Counted from the stretch's first letter, positions 1-5,334 are shown. The stretch: 5,648 nucleotides of DNA from Solimicrobium sp040544425 (GCA_040544425.1 JBEONO010000059.1:1-5648), one strand, 5' to 3'. Made by a program: numbers and translations. The notes: generated from the sequence alone by a model not told the origin.

Positions 1-22
1 TACGTTTTTTGCTTTCACTCAT
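1..22 (-). CDS. Start of a divergent gene, truncated by window edge
   Basis: On the minus strand an ATG at 22-20 opens a frame reading MSESKKR before the window ends. An AAAGGA Shine-Dalgarno sequence (complement of 32-37) sits 9 bases upstream, which is good spacing and is the main support. An alternative minus-strand ATG at 33-31 reaches a stop after five codons, so 22 is the better start. The first residues are polar and basic with no signal peptide visible. Nothing can be said about the product from seven codons. If real, the gene is divergent from the DUF4238 gene, and the 1-332 gap is a shared upstream region. Confidence 0.35.
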
Positions 23-332
23 TTGCTGTCATCCTTTCGAAGACAACAGCTTAAACTACCCGGTGGTTACTGTCTCAAATCGTGGATCCACTATATAAAT
101 AGGGCATAGCAAAATGTTTAAATATCATGTAGCCTTAGTTGTTGAAAAGAAAATAAAGCCCAATTTGCAAGACATTCAAACCAATTAAGCTACGTTTGGC
201 TGTAGTTGCCCTAATATGCTCTATTATTTCCACCTATGCAACGAATAACAGAGCTTTAAATTAGATGTAAGGCGCGTTGGTAACTTTACAGACAATGCTC
301 TTGGACAATCAGTAAAAACGAAAAATTGATAC
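23..332. other. Non-coding gap between divergent genes
   Basis: I see no supportable gene here. An ATG at 114 opens only 24 codons and has no convincing ribosome binding site. The gap contains a perfect 10-bp palindrome GTGGATCCAC at 82-91, beside an AT-rich CTATATAAATA run (91-101) that could be part of a promoter for either flanking gene. No -35/-10 pair with normal spacing could be assigned with confidence on either strand. Confidence 0.5.
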
Positions 333-1307
333 ATGCGATCGAATAATCGATACAAAAAGCAGCATTTTGTCCCTCAGTGCTATACGAAAGCATGGCATGA
401 CCCAACGGTTTTGGCTGGACCGGTTTCGACACCGTTTGTCTGGTTATTCGATAAGGATGGAAGCAACCAGAGACGAAAGGCACCATCGAATTTATTTACT
501 GAAACTGACATTTATACAATCCAAGGTATTGATGGTGGTCGAGATCTGACACTTGAGCATGGCTTTCAGGAGCTCGAAGATAAATTCACACGAATTCGTA
601 ACCTGGCATTTAATAGAATGAAATGGCCAGACCAAGAACAAATGGCGTGGCTGTTTGCATTTGTCGCGACTGCGCAGATGAGAACGCAAGCTAATAGAGA
701 TCATCACAGGCAGCAGTGGTCAAACATCCGTAAGATGATGGAAGAATCCCAAGCGGCATATGACAACGCGTCTCCTTCCAAGAAAAGAGCTTTTGAGCGT
801 ATGACCCATGTGCCCAGTTCAAGCTCTGATTCAGGCATGACACTTGAACAGGTTCGAGATATCGAAGAATATCCGCTTCAATTTGTAATCGGCAATTCAA
901 TCAATACGGTTACTCGTGTTTTTGCGCGAATGAATGTTGCCGTGCTTTGCACTGAAGATCCAATAGGATTTATCACTAGCGATCACCCTTGCATTTGGTA
1001 TGACCCCGAGGCGTATAAATTACCTCCTTTTTATCGAGGCCCTGGCCTCGGGGTTAAGACTATCGAGGTCACTTTGCCCATATCTCCTAAGCAATGCTTG
1101 ATCATTACGCATAACCCGAACTTACAAGGTTTTATCGAGATTAATTCAAACCTGGTGGATCAGCTCAATCATCGGCATATTGCTCATTGCAACGAAAGTT
1201 TTATATCTTGCAGTCAGAATGTCCGGCCAATTTGGTTTGAAAAAATCCCTGTTCCCGAAGACGCATGGGAAAAGGTCAGGGAACGAAGATCTGAACAAAA
1301 TAATTGA
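333..1307 (+). CDS. DUF4238 family protein, function unknown
   Basis: The 324-residue protein has the hallmarks of the DUF4238 family. There is an N-terminal KKQHFVPQCYTKAW motif (residues 8-21; the family consensus is roughly H-[YF]-VP-x-x-Y-L-x-x-F/W). It is followed by a VWLFDKDG strand (36-43), the NLFTETDIYTI segment (53-63), a helical core rich in Trp, Gln and Arg (about 76-160), a C-terminal FITSDHP motif (213-219), and the VTLPISPKQCLII strand pair (246-258). The length is typical of the family. No signal peptide or membrane segment is seen, so it is likely cytoplasmic. The start is fixed because an in-frame TGA lies at 327-329 and the conserved motif begins at residue 8. The ribosome binding site is poor. 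DUF4238 proteins have no established biochemical role as far as I know. They are common accessory genes, often near mobile or defence genes. It stands alone on the + strand, 664 bases before the next intact gene, so a link to the downstream operon is not shown. Confidence 0.85.
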   Translation: MRSNNRYKKQHFVPQCYTKAWHDPTVLAGPVSTPFVWLFDKDGSNQRRKAPSNLFTETDIYTIQGIDGGRDLTLEHGFQELEDKFTRIRNLAFNRMKWPDQEQMAWLFAFVATAQMRTQANRDHHRQQWSNIRKMMEESQAAYDNASPSKKRAFERMTHVPSSSSDSGMTLEQVRDIEEYPLQFVIGNSINTVTRVFARMNVAVLCTEDPIGFITSDHPCIWYDPEAYKLPPFYRGPGLGVKTIEVTLPISPKQCLIITHNPNLQGFIEINSNLVDQLNHRHIAHCNESFISCSQNVRPIWFEKIPVPEDAWEKVRERRSEQNN

Positions 1308-1317
1308 CAGCAAAATT

Positions 1318-1342
1318 AATTGCGAAATTCAGATTTGCAATT
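1318..1342 (+). terminator. Weak AT-rich hairpin after DUF4238 gene
   Basis: The arms AATTGCGAA (1318-1326) and TTTGCAATT (1334-1342) can form a 9-bp stem with one G-T pair and a 7-base loop, 11 bases after the stop codon. The stem is AT-rich and there is no good T-run after it, so it is at best a weak or Rho-assisted 3' end structure. Confidence 0.3.
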
Positions 1343-1435
1343 TCTACGATAAAAATAGGAAAAATTAGGGGCTTATATTCACGGGGTCAAAAAATATATT
1401 TACGTTGAGTTTCACTTGAAAAGGCAACTATAAAA

Positions 1436-1525
1436 ATGAAAATCGAGACAAATTGGATTCGTCCTCCTTTTTTGGCTGGATTGGATCATCTTGGAACGCA
1501 AGCACCATACGAAGTTATGCAATGA
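1436..1525 (+). pseudogene. Possible truncated gene start (29 codons)
   Basis: The ATG at 1436 opens MKIETN, then WIRPPFLAGLDHLGTQAP, then ends YEVMQ at a TGA (1523-1525). The composition (WIRPPF, GLDHLG) is typical of a real globular protein N-terminus rather than random translation. It faintly recalls the starts of some large hypothetical accessory proteins, but I cannot name a family. An AAGG at 1421-1424 lies 11 bases upstream, so initiation is plausible. The frame stops abruptly, and no continuation with coding character is seen in other frames immediately after. This fits the head of a longer gene whose body was deleted. It could also be a genuine small peptide. Confidence 0.35.
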
Positions 1526-1528
1526 ACA

Positions 1529-1544
1529 CCAATATTCGTATTGG
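1529..1544 (+). other. CCAATA-TTCG-TATTGG hairpin
   Basis: A perfect 6-bp stem (1529-1534 with 1539-1544) closes a TTCG tetraloop, 3 bases after the stop of the 29-codon ORF. TTCG loops are unusually stable in RNA. There is no T-tract, so it is not a classical terminator. Confidence 0.35.
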
Positions 1545-1596
1545 CCTAACCTTAGAAGTTGCATTCCCGTCCTTTAGGTATTAATGAGGAAATGCC

Positions 1597-1677
1597 ATGA
1601 AAGCAACTAATAGGCGATTTACAGTCGAATTTGATGGAAAAATTGCACCTAACCTAACCAGTTTATCTAGTTACTGA
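1597..1677 (+). CDS. Small ORF or truncated gene start (26 codons)
   Basis: The ATG at 1597 follows a good Shine-Dalgarno sequence (GAGGA, 1587-1591, 5 bases upstream). It encodes MKATNRRFTVEFDGK and then IAPNLTSLSSY, ending at TGA 1675-1677. The first half resembles the start of a beta-rich protein domain (RRFTVEFDGK). The stop is followed at once by in-frame TAA codons. I do not recognise it. The strong ribosome binding site argues for past or present translation, and the short length suggests a truncated gene. It sits inside the segment bounded by the inverted GGGGTCAAA repeats. Confidence 0.3.
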   Translation: MKATNRRFTVEFDGKIAPNLTSLSSY

Positions 1678-1730
1678 TAATAATTTTTTACAAATTCCAC
1701 GTTATTGGTATAAAATTCATTTGCAGTGCA

Positions 1731-1841
1731 AGAATCGAGCTGGACTATAAGGAGAAGTTGAGCCGAATCTTTCGGGAGGATATTCGCACTGGATGGCCAA
1801 TCGGACCTTCTGTTGACTTGGTTACGCGGTATAGGATTTGA
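1731..1841 (+). pseudogene. Start-less coding-like stretch, possible relic
   Basis: This frame reads RIELDYKEKLSRIFREDI and then RTGWPIGPSVDLVTRYRI before TGA 1839-1841. It has protein-like composition with an amphipathic, charged helix, but no start codon in range. A second frame (1816-1914) continues with GIGFDPFTGYLSNRSN, as if a frameshift had separated two halves. The second half overlaps the hairpins and promoter described below, which weakens the coding interpretation there. No family is recognised and this may be chance openness. Confidence 0.2.
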
Positions 1842-1866
1842 CCCCTTTACTGGCTATTTGTCTAAT
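1838..1866 (+). promoter_or_regulatory. Candidate sigma70 promoter for the wHTH-PRTase operon
   Basis: TTGACC (1838-1843) and TCTAAT (1861-1866) are separated by exactly 17 bases, one mismatch each from the sigma70 consensus. The TCTAAT mismatch falls at the important second position, so strength is uncertain. Transcription would begin around 1873, giving a leader of about 100 bases that includes all three hairpins before the start codon at 1972. The -35 overlaps the TTTGACCCC inverted repeat. Confidence 0.45.
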
Positions 1867-1881
1867 CGATCGAACATTAAA

Positions 1882-1953
1882 ACTTTGTGTCTTTTGACCA
1901 AAGTCGCGTTTTAAGTAACGCATTAAAGGCTCGCCACTGTTGGTGAGCCTTTA
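1882..1953 (+). ncRNA. Structured leader of three consecutive hairpins
   Basis: Three stems follow each other with almost no spacing. Hairpin 1 pairs 1882-1891 with 1896-1904: nine pairs, one bulged T at 1888, TTTT loop. Hairpin 2 pairs GCGTT (1906-1910) with AACGC (1917-1921). Hairpin 3 pairs 1924-1936 with 1941-1953: thirteen pairs including one G-T, loop CTGT. The array ends only 18 bases before the ATG of the winged-helix gene and begins about 10 bases after the predicted transcription start. It may be a regulatory 5' leader, or a short RNA if the third hairpin stops transcription. No known riboswitch or retron msr/msd architecture was recognised. Confidence 0.4.
1924..1953 (+). terminator. 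Terminator-like hairpin immediately before the RBS
   Basis: AAAGGCTCGCCA (1925-1936) and TGGTGAGCCTTT (1941-1952) form a near-perfect GC-centred stem with a CTGT loop, flanked by an A-run on the left and TTTATCATTT on the right, as in a Rho-independent terminator usable in both directions. It ends 6 bases before the GGAG ribosome binding site, so no promoter fits between it and the gene. It therefore acts either as an insulator/attenuator in the gene's own leader or as a stabilising stem. Confidence 0.6.
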
Positions 1954-1959
1954 TCATTT

Positions 1960-1963
1960 GGAG
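1960..1963 (+). promoter_or_regulatory. Shine-Dalgarno GGAG for the wHTH gene
   Basis: GGAG lies 8 bases before the ATG at 1972, which supports that start. It lies just outside the terminator-like stem, so it is accessible when the stem is formed. Confidence 0.7.
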
Positions 1964-1971
1964 CAATAATT

Positions 1972-2859
1972 ATGTCTCATGAATTTCTTAATGTAGAACT
2001 TACAAAAATAATTGACTCGCTTCAAAGTCGAGGCAAACAACAGATTACTGGCGCACTTCTTGGTGAACTAATTCGTGACGTTGCGCCAGAACTAGACATT
2101 CGTAGCGTCATGGGCATTACAACTGGATCTGGGGTGCTTAGCAAATTTATTGCTAGGCACTTATCGGATACCTTGACCATAATCGGCAAACAAGGTTCAG
2201 ACACCATTTACCAGGTAAATCCATCGGTAACCGGTCACCACATCGACGGGAACAGGGAATTCTGGCGAGCATTCGTTAATCCACAATCGCACAATTTTAT
2301 TGTCATCCAAGATTCAATATTACAATTGCGGGCAAAGGCTGGAAAAGTTGAAAATACTATTGATCCAGCGATTGGTATAGAAAGCGCCACAAATTCCGAG
2401 TTAGAAGAAATACGTCTCTCTTTCGCTTTATCGCTAGGTGACAAATCAAAAGATTTACCCGAGATAAAGGCTCCTTACGGTGAATGGTCATTTGCTTTGA
2501 GAAAGCTGGGAGGAGAATTCACAAGATCATGGACTGAATATCGAATACAACACATTTTGAATCTTTTCGAACTTAAATTAGAAAAGCAAGGAATAGCTCC
2601 TGAAACTCGTACCAAGTTGCGTGAAATTTTAAGACGCTCCCAGTTGGCGAACAAAGCCGCTTTTTCCGCGTCAAAATCAATCTCGCGCACAACTAGCAAT
2701 ACGACTTCCGAAATTAAAAAGGACATCCTATTGTCGGAATCTAGTTTCAGAAACGTTATAGCAAATGCGATTCAAAAATTACCCATATCCGACCTGCGAG
2801 AACTCAAGCTTCCAGCAGGTTTGCTCTTTGATGCATTAACTGATCTCAATAAAAAATGA
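1972..2859 (+). CDS. Winged-helix/LOTUS-like protein, PRTase partner
   Basis: The protein has 295 residues. Residues about 8-83 look like a winged-helix of the OST-HTH/LOTUS kind: helix LTKIIDSLQSRG, then ITGALLGELIRDVAPELDIRS, a GSGVLSKFIARHL helix, and a two-stranded wing (LTIIGKQ/GSDTIYQV). LOTUS domains in characterised proteins bind RNA or protein partners; nucleic-acid binding here is inferred. A short conserved-looking block FWRAFVNPQSHNFIVI (97-112) follows, then a mostly helical, charged region (140-295) with a Ser/Thr-rich linker (232-247). No catalytic motif, signal peptide or membrane segment is seen. The start has a GGAG site 8 bases upstream. The gene lies 43 bases before the PRTase-like gene on the same strand, so the two are probably co-transcribed. 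From memory, a winged-helix protein is the standard partner of PRTase-CE proteins in predicted conflict systems. It could act as sensor, repressor or antitoxin; which one cannot be told from sequence. Confidence 0.65.
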   Translation: MSHEFLNVELTKIIDSLQSRGKQQITGALLGELIRDVAPELDIRSVMGITTGSGVLSKFIARHLSDTLTIIGKQGSDTIYQVNPSVTGHHIDGNREFWRAFVNPQSHNFIVIQDSILQLRAKAGKVENTIDPAIGIESATNSELEEIRLSFALSLGDKSKDLPEIKAPYGEWSFALRKLGGEFTRSWTEYRIQHILNLFELKLEKQGIAPETRTKLREILRRSQLANKAAFSASKSISRTTSNTTSEIKKDILLSESSFRNVIANAIQKLPISDLRELKLPAGLLFDALTDLNKK

Positions 2860-2902
2860 TGAAGTAGTATATGTATTATTGAAATGAAATCATAAGATCC
2901 CG

Positions 2903-4246
2903 ATGCGCTCAAAAACTCTAATTATTGTAAAAAAAAGTATCTCAGACTTAATCAAAGCTGGAATTGCTAAGGTTGCTGTGGTCGGATGGGAAAACGCCAT
3001 TGAGATAAGGGAGGAAATTGAACGTAAATTTACTAAAAGCGACACTAAGGTTCAAATCGAACAAAATACAAACGATCTGATTTTAAAATATAGCGAACAA
3101 GATTTTGAAAAGATAATTATCCAAACCGGATTGTTATACGATTTGGATGAGCTAAAAAAAGAGGGTATATCCGTCAAAGAGCTGGGCAGTAAAGGAACCA
3201 TTATTAAAGAAGCTGTTGAAGAGCTTAGGCAACGTAATCTATATTGGCTGACGCACGCAAACAATGAATGGAATAAATCCAGCATTAGACATACTAAACC
3301 AGAAGTATGGGTCCAACAGTTTGCAGACCTTGGATATGCTGACATTGGGAAGCATTTATTAAAGAGCTTACGCGTAATATCCGAGGCAGATCTAAAGGAT
3401 CGATTTAAAGCGCGTGAAGCTGATAATATTGGCTTGAGAGTCGCGCATGCATATATAGATGATGATGAGCCCGGAAGCAGTTCTATATCAATAAAAAATA
3501 TTCTGGACCATATGTATCAACCCCAAGATGTAATTAAAATCAATTTGCAGGACTTGAGAAATTTAGAAACTCTAGATGTCGATGTGCTTTATGTCTATGA
3601 GGATGGCCTCTGGAGCGGCGTCGAATTGGTTAAGAGACTAAATAGCATTTGCACCACGGAATACTTTAAAAAAACCAAAATGCAATTTCATTTTAAGTAT
3701 GGTGCAACTACTGATGTTGGGCTTGCGGCGGGAAGACTGTTTGTACGAAGAAATGTACACTCTCGATTACAAATATATGCAGGTAAGCCAGAATATCATT
3801 TTACATTTTTGAAGGATGGTGCAATTAATCATATTTCGACTCATCCAGATAAAAGTGATAACACAATTAGAACATTGCTTGATTCACAGATTGAACCATA
3901 TGCATTCCGGCCTGCTGCACGGTGGGTGGATACAACTAATGCAACTAGAGTATGCAAGGATATCGGTCGGCAGCTTGTCCCATCATTTCTTCTAAGACGA
4001 GAATTAGAGAAAAATCAAATTGCTAAAAACAAAGTTGAAAATAATCCTGTGAAAATTTCTGAAGAAAAAATAATGAAATGGAGTCTTGGCGCACTTGGCT
4101 TTGCTTCTACGATTGTTTTTTCAGCAAGCATTCCAAAGCCGGTATTGCCATTGATGTGGTTAGCGGGAGAAATCAAACTACACGGAAAAACTGTCTCATG
4201 GAAACCGCTTTTTTGGGATGTGCGACGTACCGGTGAGGTTGCTTAA
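2903..4246 (+). CDS. Phosphoribosyltransferase-like conflict-system protein (PRTase-CE)
   Basis: The protein has 447 residues. Residues about 1-120 form a helical N-terminal extension. WVQQFADLGYADIGKHLLKS (136-155) matches the W..QF......A..LL lead-in of PRTase-CE proteins. VLYVYEDGLWSG (228-239) occupies the place of the PRPP-binding loop, with the acidic pair E233-D234 and the G-x-x-S-G turn. FHFKYGATTDVGLAAGRLF (262-280) fits the next strand and helix. The C-terminal block has G396, G399 and F400, PKPVLPLMW (411-419) and WKPLF (433-437), which resembles the conserved G.F...PN..LP.W...W.PLF ending of this group. In classical phosphoribosyltransferases the loop binds the ribose-phosphate of PRPP; in conflict systems the activity is thought to act on nucleotides or modify targets, unproven here. 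No membrane segment or signal peptide is seen. An in-frame TGA at 2885 limits the start, and ATG 2903 is the first candidate. Its ribosome binding site is weak, suggesting coupling to the upstream gene or low expression. Confidence 0.72.
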   Translation: MRSKTLIIVKKSISDLIKAGIAKVAVVGWENAIEIREEIERKFTKSDTKVQIEQNTNDLILKYSEQDFEKIIIQTGLLYDLDELKKEGISVKELGSKGTIIKEAVEELRQRNLYWLTHANNEWNKSSIRHTKPEVWVQQFADLGYADIGKHLLKSLRVISEADLKDRFKAREADNIGLRVAHAYIDDDEPGSSSISIKNILDHMYQPQDVIKINLQDLRNLETLDVDVLYVYEDGLWSGVELVKRLNSICTTEYFKKTKMQFHFKYGATTDVGLAAGRLFVRRNVHSRLQIYAGKPEYHFTFLKDGAINHISTHPDKSDNTIRTLLDSQIEPYAFRPAARWVDTTNATRVCKDIGRQLVPSFLLRRELEKNQIAKNKVENNPVKISEEKIMKWSLGALGFASTIVFSASIPKPVLPLMWLAGEIKLHGKTVSWKPLFWDVRRTGEVA

Positions 4247-4302
4247 CTAACTAAATTTGGCAACTCGTTCCGGTCTGGGATATTTGGTTTTATCAATGCG
4301 AT

Positions 4303-4674
4303 TTGACTTTGCAACAATTGAAAGCGCTTGATTTACGTGCTCGCGGCAAGAGTAAAATTGACGGGCAAGATCATTTATCTCAATCATCAAAACGACATAA
4401 AGTGGTATTGAGAAACCAAAATAAATCAATGAATATTGAAAATTTCACTACTTTGAATTTCTCAAGATCAAAATTTTCATTGCGAGAAACTGATCTCGAA
4501 AACATAGAGTTCGCTCTGAAAAGCATTAGATTTAATCCTCATATAGGCGATGAACTGGGTCCTGAATTAAAAACAAAAATTAAAAATTCAGAAGATAAGT
4601 CTAGCAAATTTCAGACGTATTCATTTGGCACTATTGACGACTTTCATGAATGGCGGATTCATTTTCAAAATTAA
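4303..4674 (+). CDS. Unrecognised protein or 5' part of a broken gene
   Basis: The frame is open from 4255. The first ordinary start codon is TTG 4303 (123 residues). ATG 4429 is an alternative giving MNIENFTTLNFSRSKFSLRE and about 81 residues. Neither has a strong ribosome binding site. The sequence before 4429 (DLTLQQLKALDLRARGKSKI) also looks protein-like, so an upstream truncated relic fused to a real start at 4429 is possible. The C-terminal half is charged and helical (ETDLENIEFALKSIRFNP) and ends DDFHEWRIHFQN. No domain, signal peptide or membrane segment is recognised. It starts 56 bases after the PRTase gene on the same strand and overlaps the next frame by 29 bases. The overlap suggests either translational coupling or a frameshift within one gene. 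Confidence 0.45.
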   Translation: MTLQQLKALDLRARGKSKIDGQDHLSQSSKRHKVVLRNQNKSMNIENFTTLNFSRSKFSLRETDLENIEFALKSIRFNPHIGDELGPELKTKIKNSEDKSSKFQTYSFGTIDDFHEWRIHFQN

Positions 4675-4837
4675 AGTCACAATTGAAATTACAGATCATT
4701 GGTTAGTATATTATTGGGCACCAAATTGGACAAATCCTGAACGAACCGTTGTGACAAAAGTAGTTGATGAATCTGGTCGGTGCCATATCACCCCCAAATA
4801 CGAACGGCACCAAATTTCCTTTAACGAATTGCTATAA
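4646..4837 (+). CDS. Short unrecognised ORF, second frame of the broken region
   Basis: ATG 4646 gives 63 residues beginning MNGGFIFKIKVTIEITDHWL; the frame extends back to TTG 4625. Alternating hydrophobic residues (FIFKIKVTIEI) and the aromatic run WLVYYWAPNW suggest a beta-rich fold. It overlaps the previous frame by 29 bases and the next by 13. No ribosome binding site is convincing within the overlap. The middle sequence reads as the natural continuation of the neighbouring frames, which favours one ancestral gene with a +1 shift near 4646-4674 and a compensating shift near 4825-4837. A stand-alone small protein remains possible. Function unknown. Confidence 0.35.
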   Translation: MNGGFIFKIKVTIEITDHWLVYYWAPNWTNPERTVVTKVVDESGRCHITPKYERHQISFNELL

Positions 4838-5235
4838 CTTTAGATTGGTGGATATCTGTTAAAGGTAGATTAGCTCTGGGCGAATTGGCTGTAACGCGCC
4901 CTCAAGAGAGAGTGGTGCGCGTTTGCTTTGATGCTTTAATTAAAAAATTATTGCCAATCGCCCCAACTCAATTGAGCCGACCGAGGGACATGAGAGATTT
5001 TGGAATTTTCGAGATACTCCAGCTCAAGCCAAGCGAATTGAAATTGAAGATTGAAACATCTTTTCAATTCAGGTTGGAGAAGTGGACTTGTACTGACGAT
5101 CCATTAAATTTAAAACGAGAAACTTTTTCGGCATATTTTGAGTTTTTACGTAATTTAGATAACTTGCAATCATCACTAGAGAAAAATTATTTTTTTAATA
5201 ATGTTCGGTTGGATGTAAATTTTTGGACGAAATAG
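4825..5235 (+). pseudogene. Third open frame, likely 3' part of a broken gene
   Basis: The frame opens just after TAA 4822-4824 and runs to TAG 5233-5235. The first usual start codons are CTG 4876 and TTG 4885 (116 residues from TTG). Yet the residues before them, LDWWISVKGRLALGELAVTR, are protein-like and continuous with what follows, which argues that translation originally entered from upstream. The body contains a helix QERVVRVCFDALIKKLL, a PRDMRDFGIFEILQLKPSEL segment, and a C-terminal charged helical region (FSAYFEFLRNLDNLQSSLEK). There is no recognisable catalytic motif, signal peptide or membrane span. No ribosome binding site precedes TTG 4885 at good distance. If one gene, 4429-5235 would encode about 268 residues. 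I cannot assign a family. Confidence 0.4.
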
Positions 5236-5294
5236 TTAGTGGGAACTATCAGTGAAAGCATTACCTAGGCTGGATTGAGAAATTTTCTATTAGA

Positions 5295-5334
5295 AATTTA
5301 TTTTGACAGTACTTTTGTCAGTATAATTTATTTT
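5295..5334. promoter_or_regulatory. Operator-like patch: direct and inverted repeats with promoter-like boxes
   Basis: AATTTATTTT occurs twice, at 5295-5304 and 5325-5334, exactly 30 bases apart (about three helical turns). Between them TGACA (5304-5308) and TGTCA (5316-5320) form an inverted repeat with a 7-base spacer. TTGACA (5303-5308) and TATAAT (5322-5327) are perfect sigma70 hexamers but only 13 bases apart, too short for a normal promoter. The patch looks like a protein-binding site more than a plain promoter. Confidence 0.35.

Larger units (their letters stand above)
1383..1845. repeat. Inverted GGGGTCAAA pair bounding a 463-base segment
   Basis: GGGGTCAAA at 1383-1391 and its exact reverse complement TTTGACCCC at 1837-1845 lie 445 bases apart in inverted orientation. 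The match stops at 9 bp on both sides. GGGGTCA-type ends are, from memory, frequent in dispersed repeats associated with REP/IS200-like transposases, so the segment could be a remnant or MITE-like unit. A 9-bp match can also occur by chance, and no transposase or target duplication is visible. The right copy overlaps the proposed -35 box of the downstream operon. Confidence 0.35.
1308..1971. other. Long gap with gene relics and structured leader
   Basis: This is 664 bases without an intact gene. From left to right it holds a weak hairpin, the left GGGGTCAAA repeat, a 29-codon ORF, a TTCG-loop hairpin, a 26-codon ORF with a good ribosome binding site, and a start-less open stretch (1731-1841). 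An overlapping start-less stretch follows in another frame (1816-1914). The gap ends with the right TTTGACCCC repeat, a candidate promoter and three hairpins. The mix of truncated ORFs and repeats suggests debris from past insertions or deletions, followed by the genuine control region of the downstream operon. No reverse transcriptase, tRNA or CRISPR repeat was found in it. Confidence 0.6.

Noticed and set aside
114..188. 24-codon ORF (MFKYHVALVVEKK...)
   Set aside because: There is no usable ribosome binding site and it is too short to support without homology.
1405..1434. TTGAGT-N18-TATAAA promoter before the 29-codon ORF
   Set aside because: The -10 box ends two bases before the ATG at 1436, so the transcript would start inside the ORF. 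It cannot serve that start, and the boxes are imperfect.
1308..1971. Retron msr/msd RNA upstream of the wHTH-PRTase genes
   Set aside because: The partner genes invite it, but no reverse transcriptase (no YxDD-bearing ORF) is present anywhere in the window. I found no long inverted a1/a2 arms around the hairpins.
3052..3345. 97-residue minus-strand open frame inside the PRTase gene
   Set aside because: It is the antisense shadow of a well-supported gene, Ser/Cys-rich with no ribosome binding site.
4247..4429. 60-residue minus-strand open frame
   Set aside because: It looks mildly protein-like but begins with TTG, has no ribosome binding site, and lies opposite an equally plausible + strand frame.
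5303..5327. TTGACA...TATAAT as an ordinary sigma70 promoter
   Set aside because: The hexamers are perfect but only 13 bases apart, outside the 16-18 base range, so it is listed only as an operator-like patch.
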